This document shows, one piece after another, positions 34,505 through 44,900 of a DNA stretch of 64,000 nt. Positions within the stretch are counted from its first letter, which is position 1. Every line of letters begins with the position of its first letter. The position numbers and the translations under genes were made by a program. The DNA comes from Pyrenopolyporus hunteri (taxonomy: Eukaryota > Ascomycota > Sordariomycetes > Xylariales > Hypoxylaceae), in the NCBI GenBank assembly GCA_902806595.1, contig CADCXC010000037.1:744001-808000 (forward strand). The letters are read 5' to 3'. The notes under the pieces are model-generated. The model was not told the DNA's origin. It was given only the letters and a program-made list of their open reading frames with translations, and did no database searches.

Positions 34505-35479
34505 ATGGATAGTATACAGAGGATCTGCCGGCAGGTATACAGGCATCGGAATCGAGTATACGCCGTACGGAAAAGAGCCAGTCGCTTCCTGGCATCGCTC
34601 GGGGCTACCCTATATCCTTCCGACGAGATGGAAGAGACCCAGCAAGATGCTTTCGAAGCGAATGTCATCCGCCAAGATAATCACATGGTTGAGGTCTCAT
34701 TCTCTGGAATCGTCGAGCATATCCGAAATACTGTCATCAATAACCGCGAGGGGGTAAAACGTAATATAGTCATTCCCGCGGAAGACGATAATAGCTCCAG
34801 GCTCGAATTCATAGACGGTAATGGAGACGTGCACATACCCCCCGAACTATGGGCGCGTCTAAGACGGCTTAGAGGGGAAGAAGACGAGCCTTTGCCCGAG
34901 AGAGGAATTATGTTTGGTAACAATAGCAATGGTAATAGCAACATAGCACCAATAGCTATGCCACAACCGATACCGATAGTAATACCACCTCTTATACCAA
35001 CATCAATACCAGCGCCAATACCCATACCAACACCAATATCGACGCCAACACCAACACCCGTACCACCAGCCCCCACCCAACCCCAAGCAGAACCCCCTCC
35101 GCCTCCCCCTCCGCCAAACCGCCCACGCCCCTTCCACATCAGCCACGTCGCACACCTCACACCGTCCTACATCGCCGCGCAGCGGGGATCCCCTCACCGA
35201 GCATCGCCCAACCGCATCGCCAAAGGAAGCAGCAGCAGCAGCAGCAGCAGCAGACACCAGCCCCTATTCGCGCCGAACCAGCGTCCGCGCGACCAGGGCC
35301 GCGTCCCGGCCGCGGCGCTGGACAGGAAAGCCGCGTTCCGGCGGCGGCTCCGCGCGGCGGGGTACCTGGCCGGCGAGCCGTGGCTCGGCGCGAAGGACGG
35401 GCAGGACGAGTCGCGGGCCGGGGTGCGGTTTGTGGCGAGGCCGTTGGGGAGGGGGAGGCGTGGGTTTGAGTTGGGATAA
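34505..35479 (+). CDS. hypothetical protein with proline-rich tandem low-complexity core
   Basis: Single open frame, 324 aa, clean ATG. Not recognised. Residues 1-40 are basic (RQVYRHRNRVYAVRKRASRF) and could form an amphipathic or targeting helix. Residues ~40-135 are mixed and ordered-looking. Residues ~150-205 are a degenerate array of Pro with Ile/Thr/Val alternation (IPAPIPIPTPISTPTPTPV) then an eight-Pro run. A poly-Ser run (~241-248) and a basic C-terminus with AAFRRRLRAAGYLAG and VRFVARPLGRGRRG follow. The alternation of Pro with small residues suggests a rigid polyproline-II spacer; that is inference. The ends look protein-like and no stop interrupts 975 nt, but no homologue is recognised. 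Confidence 0.55.
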   Translation: MDSIQRICRQVYRHRNRVYAVRKRASRFLASLGATLYPSDEMEETQQDAFEANVIRQDNHMVEVSFSGIVEHIRNTVINNREGVKRNIVIPAEDDNSSRLEFIDGNGDVHIPPELWARLRRLRGEEDEPLPERGIMFGNNSNGNSNIAPIAMPQPIPIVIPPLIPTSIPAPIPIPTPISTPTPTPVPPAPTQPQAEPPPPPPPPNRPRPFHISHVAHLTPSYIAAQRGSPHRASPNRIAKGSSSSSSSSRHQPLFAPNQRPRDQGRVPAAALDRKAAFRRRLRAAGYLAGEPWLGAKDGQDESRAGVRFVARPLGRGRRGFELG

Positions 35480-35505
35480 GACTGCCTACCTAGGTACATA
35501 GGTAT

Positions 35506-35638
35506 ATAGGTAGGTAGGTAGGTAGGTACTAGGTAGGATGGGTAAGAGAGGTTCAAAGGTTGAGGTTGGGGGTTTACTCGCGTATAATGTGGTAAAGGGA
35601 AAATCTACGTTTGAACGGATACCTACCTACCTACCTAT
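35506..35638. repeat. 19-bp perfect inverted repeat of TAGGTA units just downstream of the proline-rich ORF
   Basis: The left arm at 35506-35524 (ATAGGTAGGTAGG...) is perfectly complementary to the right arm at 35620-35638, with a 95-nt spacer. It starts 27 bp after the ORF stop codon and could form a long hairpin in the 3' UTR. Confidence 0.8.
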
Positions 35639-36171
35639 CTAGGTAGCGCCTAATATTTAGAACCTTTGGTCCTGATAAGAATTTTCTATGATATGCCTGC
35701 CACATGAAAATCACATTATTAACTTTATCACAGTTCCATTCTGCTACTTCGCTCTTCTGCTGGATCTCCTCAAGAAGGTGGCGAGTTGACTTGTATCTTC
35801 GCGTGGTGCTTGGGATTGTGCAAGGGGCTATAGTTGACAAAATTTCCATGACTTCCTCGAAGCTGAGCGAGCCATGGTCGAATTTTTCCGATATCGATGA
35901 CTTTACGCCAATACGTCTCGTCGCGGATGGGCGCGCAGCAACGAAGTCCTGCGCTGGCCAACTCAGCAAATCGTGCTATATTGTTTCTCCAGATGGTGTA
36001 TCCTCGGTCATAAGACTTCTTGACGTCCCGCTCTCGCTTCACCATGTCAGGGCGGGTGCACGACCACGGCTTCGCCGTCGGGATTCTCCAGTTCTTTTGT
36101 TGTTGGCAACAACTTCGCTTCGGGACCCGGTGTGGGAAATTCTCCGTTTCGGGTTTATTTGTTTTCTATGT
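35631..36171 (-). pseudogene. frameshifted coding relic, family not recognised
   Basis: Two overlapping minus-strand frames both read like protein. Frame 1 is open from 36171 to 35770, with an ATG at 36045 and a basic stretch (VKRERDVKKSYDRGYTIW) continuing to YWRKVIDIGK. Frame 2 is open to the stop at 35631 and contains SLSFEEVMEILSTIAP and TRHLLEEIQQKSEVAEWN. The natural switch point is around the T5 run on the plus strand at 35883-35887, where a single-base change would join them. This fits a gene broken by a one-base indel, an assembly error in a homopolymer, or two chance frames. There is no GT..AG intron of usable size at the switch. I do not recognise the family. Confidence 0.4.
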
Positions 36172-36423
36172 ATTTACTTCCTTCTTCACCCCTTCTGCAC
36201 ACTTAACCCAATCCGAGTAAACAGATATCAGATAATTCCCATTACCCGGGACCGACCCCTAATCCCTTCGCTATTCCGATCCGGGCTATCCCTGAGTTCT
36301 TTTTCCTGTCCCCTAAGTTGATTTTGTCGCTCTTCAATACGTTACTCCACGTGCGAAACGCAATGCTGGGGTTTTCAGCTTTGGGCTGTCCTACTTGACA
36401 GTTCCTCTGGCATTCCGACGGTC

Positions 36424-36723
36424 ATGCAACATTTCTTCGTCGCTTTGTACCTCTTTGTTGTGCTGGGGGCCTGCATCGGTATAGTAGTCGCTAAGTTACT
36501 CTATCTCGATTCTCGTTCAGGTTCGTCTATTTCCACGCGTACCAACCGATCGGTCGGTATAGGAGCCGTGGGACGCGTCTCCCACCCTAACAGAATCTCG
36601 GATCGGAACAGCCCGCATCCCATCATCTTACGGGAGTCCATCCTTCCCGGTGCCTCTAGTACTGCCTCCAGCCATCTATCCAGGCCTTCCTATCCCACCT
36701 TTGACGCCTATCTCCTTAGGTGA
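36424..36723 (+). CDS. possible small single-pass membrane protein or 5' exon
   Basis: 99 codons from an ATG at 36424. Residues ~4-27 form one hydrophobic segment (FFVALYLFVVLGACIGIVV) followed by a hydrophilic Ser/Arg/Pro tail. The last sense codons sit on a good splice donor (GTGAGT at 36720), so this could be a first exon, but no convincing downstream exon was found. A chance frame is possible. Confidence 0.3.
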   Translation: MQHFFVALYLFVVLGACIGIVVAKLLYLDSRSGSSISTRTNRSVGIGAVGRVSHPNRISDRNSPHPIILRESILPGASSTASSHLSRPSYPTFDAYLLR

Positions 36724-37344
36724 GTCTTTAATTCCCGTATGTCTTTCTATCAGCCTATGTGAGTAAGGGGCGTTCGCCGGTCCATGCGTGACTCTCGTTC
36801 CTTTTAGTTCAAAGAAACGGTAGGTTTTAGGTGATAAGAGATAAAAGACGTTGTCGGTATAAAGTTGGCGGGGATAATCTAGAAAAGCTGAGGTCATTTC
36901 CCATACCTTCGTCACTGTATATATAGACAATTCATGCATAATAAAGCCGGTCGCAAACCGAGAAAAGTAGTTTGTCACCAGCAACAGCACTTAGATATGT
37001 AGGTCTCAAATGAGGCGGGAGTAAGTGTGTTGTATTGTGTAGGTTTCTCTTCCTTTGGATGTACCATCCCATCTGTCTCCATCATGTCATGCGACACCCG
37101 CCCTAACTCCTCGGGAAACCCCACGGACGTCCGGGGCCAATCTTGCCCCCAATCCCCTACCTCTCAGCGAAGTTAGGACGTAGTGTCCACCTATTCATCG
37201 ACAAGGTCAAGGATATTATAGTTTAGAGAAACCAAGCAAGTTACAACAATCACATTCTGTCCTTGATCTGACCTCGTGTAGACATCGACGGAACGTGAAA
37301 CGTTGTAAAACGCGAAGCCAACATTGCACAAATAGCTATTTGCC
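36724..37344. other. intergenic
   Basis: About 620 bp with short unsupported frames on both strands; nothing recognised. Confidence 0.4.
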
Positions 37345-37545
37345 AAAACAAACGAAGCCAAGGCCAGGCGTATCGGTGAATCCATGCATGAGCTATATCG
37401 CGGCTCAGCTCAAACGTGGTGGATAGGAAGCCTAACCCAACCTCAGAGAGAATTGATGAAGGCCGACAGCAACTACGCCCTGACCCAACTGTATGAGAAG
37501 TTCAAGAAGTCAGAATTCGCTGTTCAAGCGCAGTCTCGTACTCGG
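37345..37545 (+). mobile_element. possible fragment of a retrotransposon gag-like domain
   Basis: The plus frame through the ATG at 37384 reads KARRIGESMHELYRGSAQTWW, then IGSLTQPQRELMKADSNYAL and TQLYEKFKKSEFA. The order small-charged helix, L/Y-RGSAQTWW, then a helix ending in L-EKFKK resembles the central Gag helices of fungal LTR retrotransposons, where LxGxAxxW(W/Y) is typical. After ~37545 the frame degenerates into Pro/Ser-rich sequence. No reverse transcriptase, integrase or LTR was found nearby, so this would be an isolated relic. A host gene fragment is an alternative. Confidence 0.3.
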
Positions 37546-37691
37546 ACTCTGGTGACGGCGCCTCACCTCAGATCCCCCCCATCTCCTTCTCTCCCTTGGC
37601 CTCTACCTCCGCTCCAGATCAATACCTACCCCTTAAATTCCCTTCCTGTGCCCCCGCGCCGCGCCTCCCGAGCGACGTAGGCAACCTCTCG

Positions 37692-38049
37692 CTAGGGTTG
37701 GAGGGGGCGCGCGCCCATAGACACGGCGACAGGCTGCGCGAGTGGTGGTAAGCTGGTCGCGGGCGCGGACGCGGGGGTCGAGGTAGGTGTAGAGGGTACG
37801 GATGAGGGGGATGATGAGTTGGAGGCAGAGGCAGAGGCAGAGATAGTGTTAGGGATCTGATCAAGAGGATCAACGAGGTCGCTGTCGTTGTAATCGTCGC
37901 CACCGCGGCCGTCGTGCACGGACACCGCCCCGAGGAGATCCAGCCACTGAGTGGTGGCATGCTGGAGCTCATGGACGCTCACCGTGATGCTGATGGTAGC
38001 GGGGGCCAGTAGCCCAGGACGAGTCCCGGATGCGACTGGGCACCCCGGG
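37692..38049 (-). other. low-complexity minus-strand open frame
   Basis: Open minus-strand frame continuing to a stop at 37692, with VSVHELQHATTQWLDLLGAV followed by an Asp-rich stretch and a Ser/Ala/Pro tail. It has no ATG of its own (an apparent start is GTG). It may be the 3' part, in a shifted frame, of the candidate gene described at 38050-38823. Confidence 0.25.
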
Positions 38050-38823
38050 TTATCCCTCAGCTCTACCTTCTCGAGCTGTGATGAAGTTGTCCTTGTTCGC
38101 CTGGAGCCAGGCACCGAGGGTTTCCTTGCTAGGAATGGCAGCGATGCCGTGTTTGCTGTTTTCGTGGTGTCAGTATGTTGTGGAGTTCTTGGGAGATTGT
38201 ATTTATTTTGGTGTCATGCTATAGGTCAAGTGTAATAGGGGAGAGAAAAGGTGGGCATGAGAGATGTTGTATTGTGTGGGTTTCCTAAGGCGAGACCTTT
38301 CAAGCGAAGCGAATTATATACCCCCTCGTAACGTATCGCGCTTTCCCCTAGATGTATTGTACCTTCCTCCATATGGGGGTTAAGGAAGGAGTGAGCCGAA
38401 AGTGGGAAGGATGTCCGTAAGAACCGGGAAGTGGGGAAGAGGGAAGGTGGAAGGAGAAAGGGACAAACTCGAGGAAGGACTTACTCTGCGTATTCGAACA
38501 GCGCATTAGTCGCCATTACCATCTCCACGTCACGGCAGCTTCGAGCTCTAGCGGATACCTGACCGGGCGGGCCGGTGGCCGGTATAGAGAAGAAGACCAC
38601 CGACAGAGGACTATTCGATCCCCTCGTTCTCTTCCTTAGAATCGGATAGCGAGACGGAACGGGGTCGAATCTCTGGAAAAGATCCGTTCGCTTCTGGCGG
38701 TCTGAATGAGGTTCTTCAGTTATACCCTCTTCAACCTCGGGCTGTTTCCGAGCCTGTATTTTCCGTGATACAGCCTCTCTCGGCGTCTAGCTCGGCCTTA
38801 CGCTTTCTAGTGAGAGGAGGCAT
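38050..38823 (-). pseudogene. candidate spliced gene, uncertain or degraded, family unknown
   Basis: Three pieces on the minus strand fit together. A start at 38823 opens a basic peptide (MPPLTRKRKAELDAER). A 101-codon open frame runs 38786-38484, offset from the first by a frameshift. That frame ends on a donor GTAAGT at 38484, and an acceptor CAG at 38157-38156 follows a CTGAC branch-like site 15 nt earlier; the 329-nt intron joins ALFEYA to DKHGIAAIPSKETLGAWLQ in frame. The joined segment reads as a helix-rich protein to ITAREG, after which the frame stops at 38050. The shift near the start and the early end suggest a decayed gene, or an incorrect model. Confidence 0.35.
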
Positions 38824-40068
38824 CGCGGGCGGGTATCGGTAGCGATGCGAGTAGGTAAGAAACGGGCTAAGGTCTATAAAGAAAAGAGAATCGTTTAGGG
38901 GTTGAACAATATGATTGCACGTAGAGTACTTGGTGTTATTAATGAGGATGCGGATATATATAAGATTGTTTTTGGATGGTAGGAAGATGGAGAAGAGTGG
39001 TGGTAGAGGCACAGATAGAAGTTTTCTATCTGTTTTGATTTTGATTTGTGGGAATCGTATCACCTGGATTGGTAGGTAAATTAGGGTTCTATATAATAAC
39101 GAAAACATTTGGATATCTAGGTGGGGTAATAAAGGTATATTGCGTTGTCGGTGAGTGTATCGTGACGCATGCTGTCGGTTGGGTTCATTAGAACAACTAG
39201 GTTTAGCCTTACTCACCATCGGTTAAGTTCATTGAATGTTAATAACATAGCTATATATCGTCGGATTGCCTATACTAGGCATCGATACTTGAGTAATTAT
39301 ACTAACCAAGTCATTTAGTAACTCTTCTCCCGCCTTGAAGATCATGGTTATTTTGCTAGTACCTAGGTAGGTAGCTACTCGGATACCGATTCGGCAGTTT
39401 CAAGCCCTAATTATAAAATTCGTATTTATACATTAAATGAGGATATCGTTTATACTTAATCACAGCTATTACACAATGACACGAGATAAAAAAAATACCC
39501 CTTGAATTGAGAACAAGGGCTCTAGTGAATCATCTTGTCTGAGTTATGTAACGGAATATGCGATTCAAGCACAAATTACCCTGTTTACTAGAGCCTCCTA
39601 AGAGAAATAAAGGTCACGGACACCGCCTTACGTGTCTATAGTAGTATAGCTACCGCTGAGTGGATGAGTGTCTCATAGAAGACGAAGGTCTTATATCAAC
39701 CCTCTTCGAATAGTAATCTAAACCTATAGCCTGCTTGCAATGGCCGACTTACCGACTACATAGCTAAGTAGGTACGCACCTATAGGTAAGAGTATTCCGA
39801 ATCATACTTAATGGGCGAAAACACTGCCTCTTAAAGGAACTAGACTTTATTGCGCCGTGAAACAGAAGCGTCTTTATCGTACGAGAGAGATATGGACGTT
39901 ACTACAAGAGTCATAACTGAGATGGCATGGTAGAAAAGCCATCTGATTCATCTACTTCGTGACTTTTAGACCAGCCGTTCGGTTGGTATAAGGGTATGTC
40001 CTCTCAGATTCCGTATCTAATAGGCTTACTCGGCATATTGATCATTATTTTCTTTTTTAGTTTCGCAT
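38824..40068. other. intergenic
   Basis: 1.24 kb between the uncertain minus-strand gene and the 3' end of CCT gamma. AT-leaning; a TACCTAGGTAGGTA patch is at 39360-39374. Nothing coding is supported. Confidence 0.5.
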
Positions 40069-41946
40069 TTAGTCATCCCCGCCACCGAGTCCCGGAGCTC
40101 CAACTTGCTGTGCCTTCTTTGCACTGCAAATGTCATCAACTCTCAGTAATAGACAAGCGGCCTAGAATAGCGGTCAGCACATAGTCGAAACTTGATAATC
40201 AGGGAAGCTTACCTCGATAGCAGTCTTGATGCTCTGCAGTTTGATGGCTTCTGGTTCCCAGATACCGTACTCCTGCATGTCCACGATCGCTCCAGTATCT
40301 CCGTTAATACCCCACGAACTACCGCCTTCTGCTTGCTTGGCACGAAGTTCGGTAAGGACTCTCACGGGGCTGGCGCCAGCATTCTGAACCAAGGTTCGGG
40401 GGATGACTTCTAGAGCGTCAGCAACGGCCTTGTACGGCCATTGTTGTACGCCCTCGATATTCCTTGCTAGCTGGTTCAGCCGCACTGAAACCGCCATCTC
40501 AGTAGCTCCGCCACCCGGCGATAGTCGGGGATGGAACATGACGTTTCGGGCCACTCCCATAGCATCCTGCAGATTTCGCTCGATCTCGTTTAGGATATCT
40601 TTGGAAGGCCCTCGAAGGAGGATTGTGCATGCCTTGGGGCTCTTGCACTTGGTAAGGAAGGTGAAATATTCATCGCCGATCTTCTCGATCTCGAATAGGC
40701 CACACTTGGTTCCGATATCCGATTCTTGCAGGTCGTCGACTCGGTTCACAATGGTAGCGCCCGTGGCTCGAGCTATTCTGTTGTTGTCCGTCTTTCGGAC
40801 TCTGCGCAGCGCTGTGACATTCGCTTTCATGAAGTAGTGTTGTGCGAGGTCCGAGACACCCTTCTCCGTAATGACGAGGTCGGGCTTGAAGGCTAGGATG
40901 GACTCGCACATAGCCTTGACCTGCTCCTCTTCAATCTGTAGGATACGGTTCCAGTCATCCTCTTTCGTGATCTCGATGTTGGTCTGGGATTCACCCTTCT
41001 TGTACTCCAACGGGCAATCTAGAAGAACGATTCTCGGGTTCTCGATCCTCCTTCGCATCTTGGGGTGGGTGATATCCTTGTTGAGCATGACGCCGTCCAG
41101 GACCCTACTATCCTCGATCTCGCCACCTGGAACCTTCTCTACACGTGCGTATCGCTTAATGTCAACTTCTCGCTTGCCATTTCCGGCCTCCCATGTGACT
41201 GTCCGAACGGCGTTGAGGGCTAGGCTGCACATCAGGTCGGTCCATCGCGAAACGAACTTGGTACCGATCGAAGAGGAGATCAGGCCGAACATAGCCTTAT
41301 CGTCGTTGATATCTATGGGAAGGGATATTTCATCGATGATCTCCAGCGCGTCCTTGAGCGCGCGCTTGAAGGCGGAGATGATAACGACCGGGTGTATATT
41401 TCGCTCTAGTTGTGGGAGGGCGTACGCCAGAATCTCACCGGCTAGCTTATAGTTAGCCCCGTAAGCTCGTGCAAGTGGTATAATAGGTAGCTAACCTAAG
41501 ATAATGACCGTGGTTGTACCATCGCCGACTTCTTCGTCTTGCGTTCGGCTAAGCTCGATCATGCTCTTCGCAGCTGGATGTGACACTTCGATTTCTCGCA
41601 GGATAGCGTGGCCGTCGTTGGTAAGGACGATACCGCCCATAGGGTCGAGTAGCATCTTTAACATAGCCTTGGGACCGAGACATGATCGAATGATATCGGC
41701 GACACTAGAGCTTGGGTTTAGCGCGGGGTGCTTGAGGAGTGGCGTCTGAGGGGTTGCTCGAGGGAGGTTCGAGGAAAGGAATCATCATACGTCTTTGCGG
41801 CAGCGATGTTAGATAACTGAGCTTTTCGTCCCGTCTGTCTATCACCACTTTGGGTGTCTGGGTCGCATGTGGTTAGTATTATCTACGTTGGCTCCCAAGC
41901 CGAGCTCATGGAGGGGCTCACTCATAACCAGAACGGGGGCCTGCAT
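40069..41946 (-). CDS. cct3: T-complex protein 1 (CCT/TRiC chaperonin) subunit gamma
   Basis: Five exons: 41946-41922, 41857-41791, 41704-41496, 41441-40213, 40161-40069; introns of 64, 86, 54 and 51 nt; 540 aa, the family length. The protein starts MQAPVLVMNTQSGDRQTGRK, conserved for CCT gamma. Chaperonin hallmarks are VADIIRSCLGPKAMLKMLLD, the DGTTT nucleotide-binding motif at the exon 3 end, LERNIHPVVIISAFKRAL, and SPGGGATEMAVS near residue 400. It ends SAKKAQQVGAPGLGGGDD. CCT is the cytosolic double-ring ATPase that folds actin, tubulin and other clients; gamma is one of eight subunits. The first coding exon is only 25 nt. No anomaly in key residues was noticed. Confidence 0.97.
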
Positions 41947-44900
41947 ATTGGAAAGAGGTGCCTTGACGTAGTCTCCGATTACGACCAGATTAAATTAAAA
42001 AAGAAAGTATGGAGAATTAATCGATGCCGCCGTACAGTCGGCAGTGGAAAAGACAAATCGGAGTTTTAGAATTGTGGCGTATCGCGAAGCTCGTCTTCCC
42101 CGATATTGAAGGTGTTCGTCGCCTAGAAATTTTGGAAGCTCCCCGCGGAAAATGGAAAAGTTATTTCACCGTGCATGAGGTCCCACCTTTAGGTACCCAG
42201 GTAACAGCCTTAACCCCACCATGCGGGACACTTCTTGTTACACGGTAACTATCACCAGAATACCTACAAGACCTTACTTAGGTGGTACTTTACCTGCGTA
42301 GTGACCTCTCGTAGCTACCCAATCCAGTCTGTGCACCACGTACCTACTCTAAATCAACGTCATATAGGTACCCAAGTACAGTTATCTCAGGAACCCGACG
42401 ATTGATACTAAGAAAGTCTACCTCCTATACTTACCTAGGTTACTATATCTGAGTTACTCAGGAGCTAGGTAGCTGCTTCCTAACTGCGAGGGTGAGATAT
42501 CAGCACTGGGCAGTTAAGCAAGATAGAAGAGAAGCAACAAGTCGCCATGGAACTGGTACGATACTAGCGACGGCACATGACTATAGACTTCCATCCGCCC
42601 TTTGCATTACCTCATCGTTCCGTTATTAGTTCAGTAAGTCGTGTTCCTTACTTCGAAAAGAGCCCTCCACGCTTCGTCGACTAGAGGTATAGACTTACCA
42701 TTTATCTGAAATCGGAGGCAAAATTTCACCGTATCAATAACGCTTCGTAGTCGACCATTCTCCTCTGCATTCAAAGCAAGGTATAAATAGTGCCACGAAC
42801 AGATGAACTTTGGTGAAAGACACAAAGCTCTCTTATAATAAACCACGTACGTCTAATGGAGACGAAAATCGAGACCAATGAGTCTCGTCATAGTATCCCG
42901 CTTTTCTATCTCGCCTCTGCTAGCTGTTATGAACCGTATTACTAGTATTTCTTAATACTGTGGACGAATTTGAAGAAAGCATGATAGAGGTAGTCCGTCC
43001 TGTCCTGTGTAAACACATCATTCTACTCACTCCACATCCGGCCAAGCCGGAGTTAGTGCTCAAAGCATCTGGGAGGGTCAACTCTACTTAGAAAAGTAAG
43101 AAGCACGTTAAGGGGCCCTGGTAAATACCCAAATGCCCACTTTCCGCGAACGTGCTTCTTCCTGGTCGTGACAACAACTATACCTAGCAATGTAGAGATG
43201 GGGACAATACTCGTGCAAGTATAAGTCCACGACGCTGAGCGTTTAGTGCTTGGACAAAGATCCAGCACAGCCGTCTTATCATTTGCCGCGACCGAAATTT
43301 ATCGCCGCGAGGTCATCCTCGCATTAGTGATGAGCCGATAGCCGTGGTATCCGATATATGAAGCCGTGGTGTAGGTAGTATCACATGGGGGGCGATTAGC
43401 AAGCCGGAGTAAGAGGAGAGCATGAATATAAGAAGAAAGAAGACGCCACGTAAAAGCGCTGCGCGTCATCAGCAGATATTCAACTTGGTGGAGGCCCGCA
43501 TCTGCTGATTCCAAGCCGAGCATTGCTCGATGATGCACGATTCGGTGTGTGTCCCCGAGAGTCACAAACTCCAAAAATAATCTGTGACTTATACTTCGAT
43601 ATGATGATGAAGTCAACACGAAAAAGATTAGGGGCACGCCGTCGGCCGTGGTAGTAGTAGAGTGATGACCTCCAAGTAAGACCAGCGTGGTATCACAGGG
43701 CCCTGCGATCTCGGACGCAAGCACTATGACAGACAAACACCACGGCAAGATGCATAAGCAGCCAGTCTCCTGACTTGCTGGCACCTAATAAGGCCTCCAT
43801 GCAAATATGCGTTGGGCCAGAAGCAGGCCTATGTACCTGAATTCTGATCGTCCACTCAGAACACCATCGTCAGGGTGCACAGCGTCGAAAGAAAGGGGGG
43901 GTAGTTTATCTAGCGAACGAGATGGCCCCTAATCGCGATCCGGGTAGTTGCTGACCTTCTTCTCGATAGGAATGCGTGTTTTGCCGGCGTCGCACAAAGG
44001 TCATTTACCCGTTAGGGGGAGGCGTGAAGCGAGGCGTGATGCTGTGGGCTACACTACCTTAGCTTATACAGCACGATTCTATCCCACCCCTGAGTCTCGA
44101 ACGGCTCGGGGTGCACAAGTCACGCGCCGTCTAGTCGACTATATTCGCAGTCGGTTACTTCGAGGAATCTCACGAACGCCCCATCGTAGTATTAGGACTA
44201 TTCGGAATCGGGTAGCCTTGTGTCGGGTAAGTTGGTATTCTACATCGTATGTATAATAATCAGCTCGCAAATTGTTGCTTTGAATCCCCCTCGCTTCGCC
44301 AGTTGGCTCCTTATCAACGCTAGGGGGGAAGCATACCAAACATCGCAATATGACCTGATTATGATAATCCTTCGCAATAGTATGTGTTAATTGGAGGCGC
44401 TTAATAGCCGTTGTAGCAGGGTATACTCTCCTTGGGTGTTATAGGAGCGCCACCCTCTTTGCGTAGGGCTCGCAGCCATGACTAATGCCCGGTGGGATGG
44501 TTATCGTGTCATGAAAACAAGGACGCAAGGACGCCTCTCGTACCTGGATTCTGTCCACTCGATTACTCACCATACATACGAGTGAGCAGCTTGCTTATTC
44601 CCGAAGCATAAACAAATGCTAGCGTGCTTACATCTTGCTCTCTCGGTAGTGTCGTTCCATGGCTTGGAACAGGACGTACCTACGGACATTTACGACGGCT
44701 TGATACATTCCGTCTGCGCATTCCCTTTCCCGTAGAAGTCGTAACGCCACGCCGCCGGCTATCCCTTTTAGTCGGGAACAGCTCCTATCCGGTAGAGTGG
44801 GAGGAATGATGTGACGAAGCTCTCCCGTGTGCCAAACGGGCGGTAATGAGCCAATTCCTCCTGGATCTAATTCCTTCGACAGGGCCTGAACCTGGGCGGC

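Noticed and set aside
43299..43784. 161-codon minus-strand open frame
   Set aside because: No recognisable domain or hydrophobic pattern, and no neighbouring exon fits.
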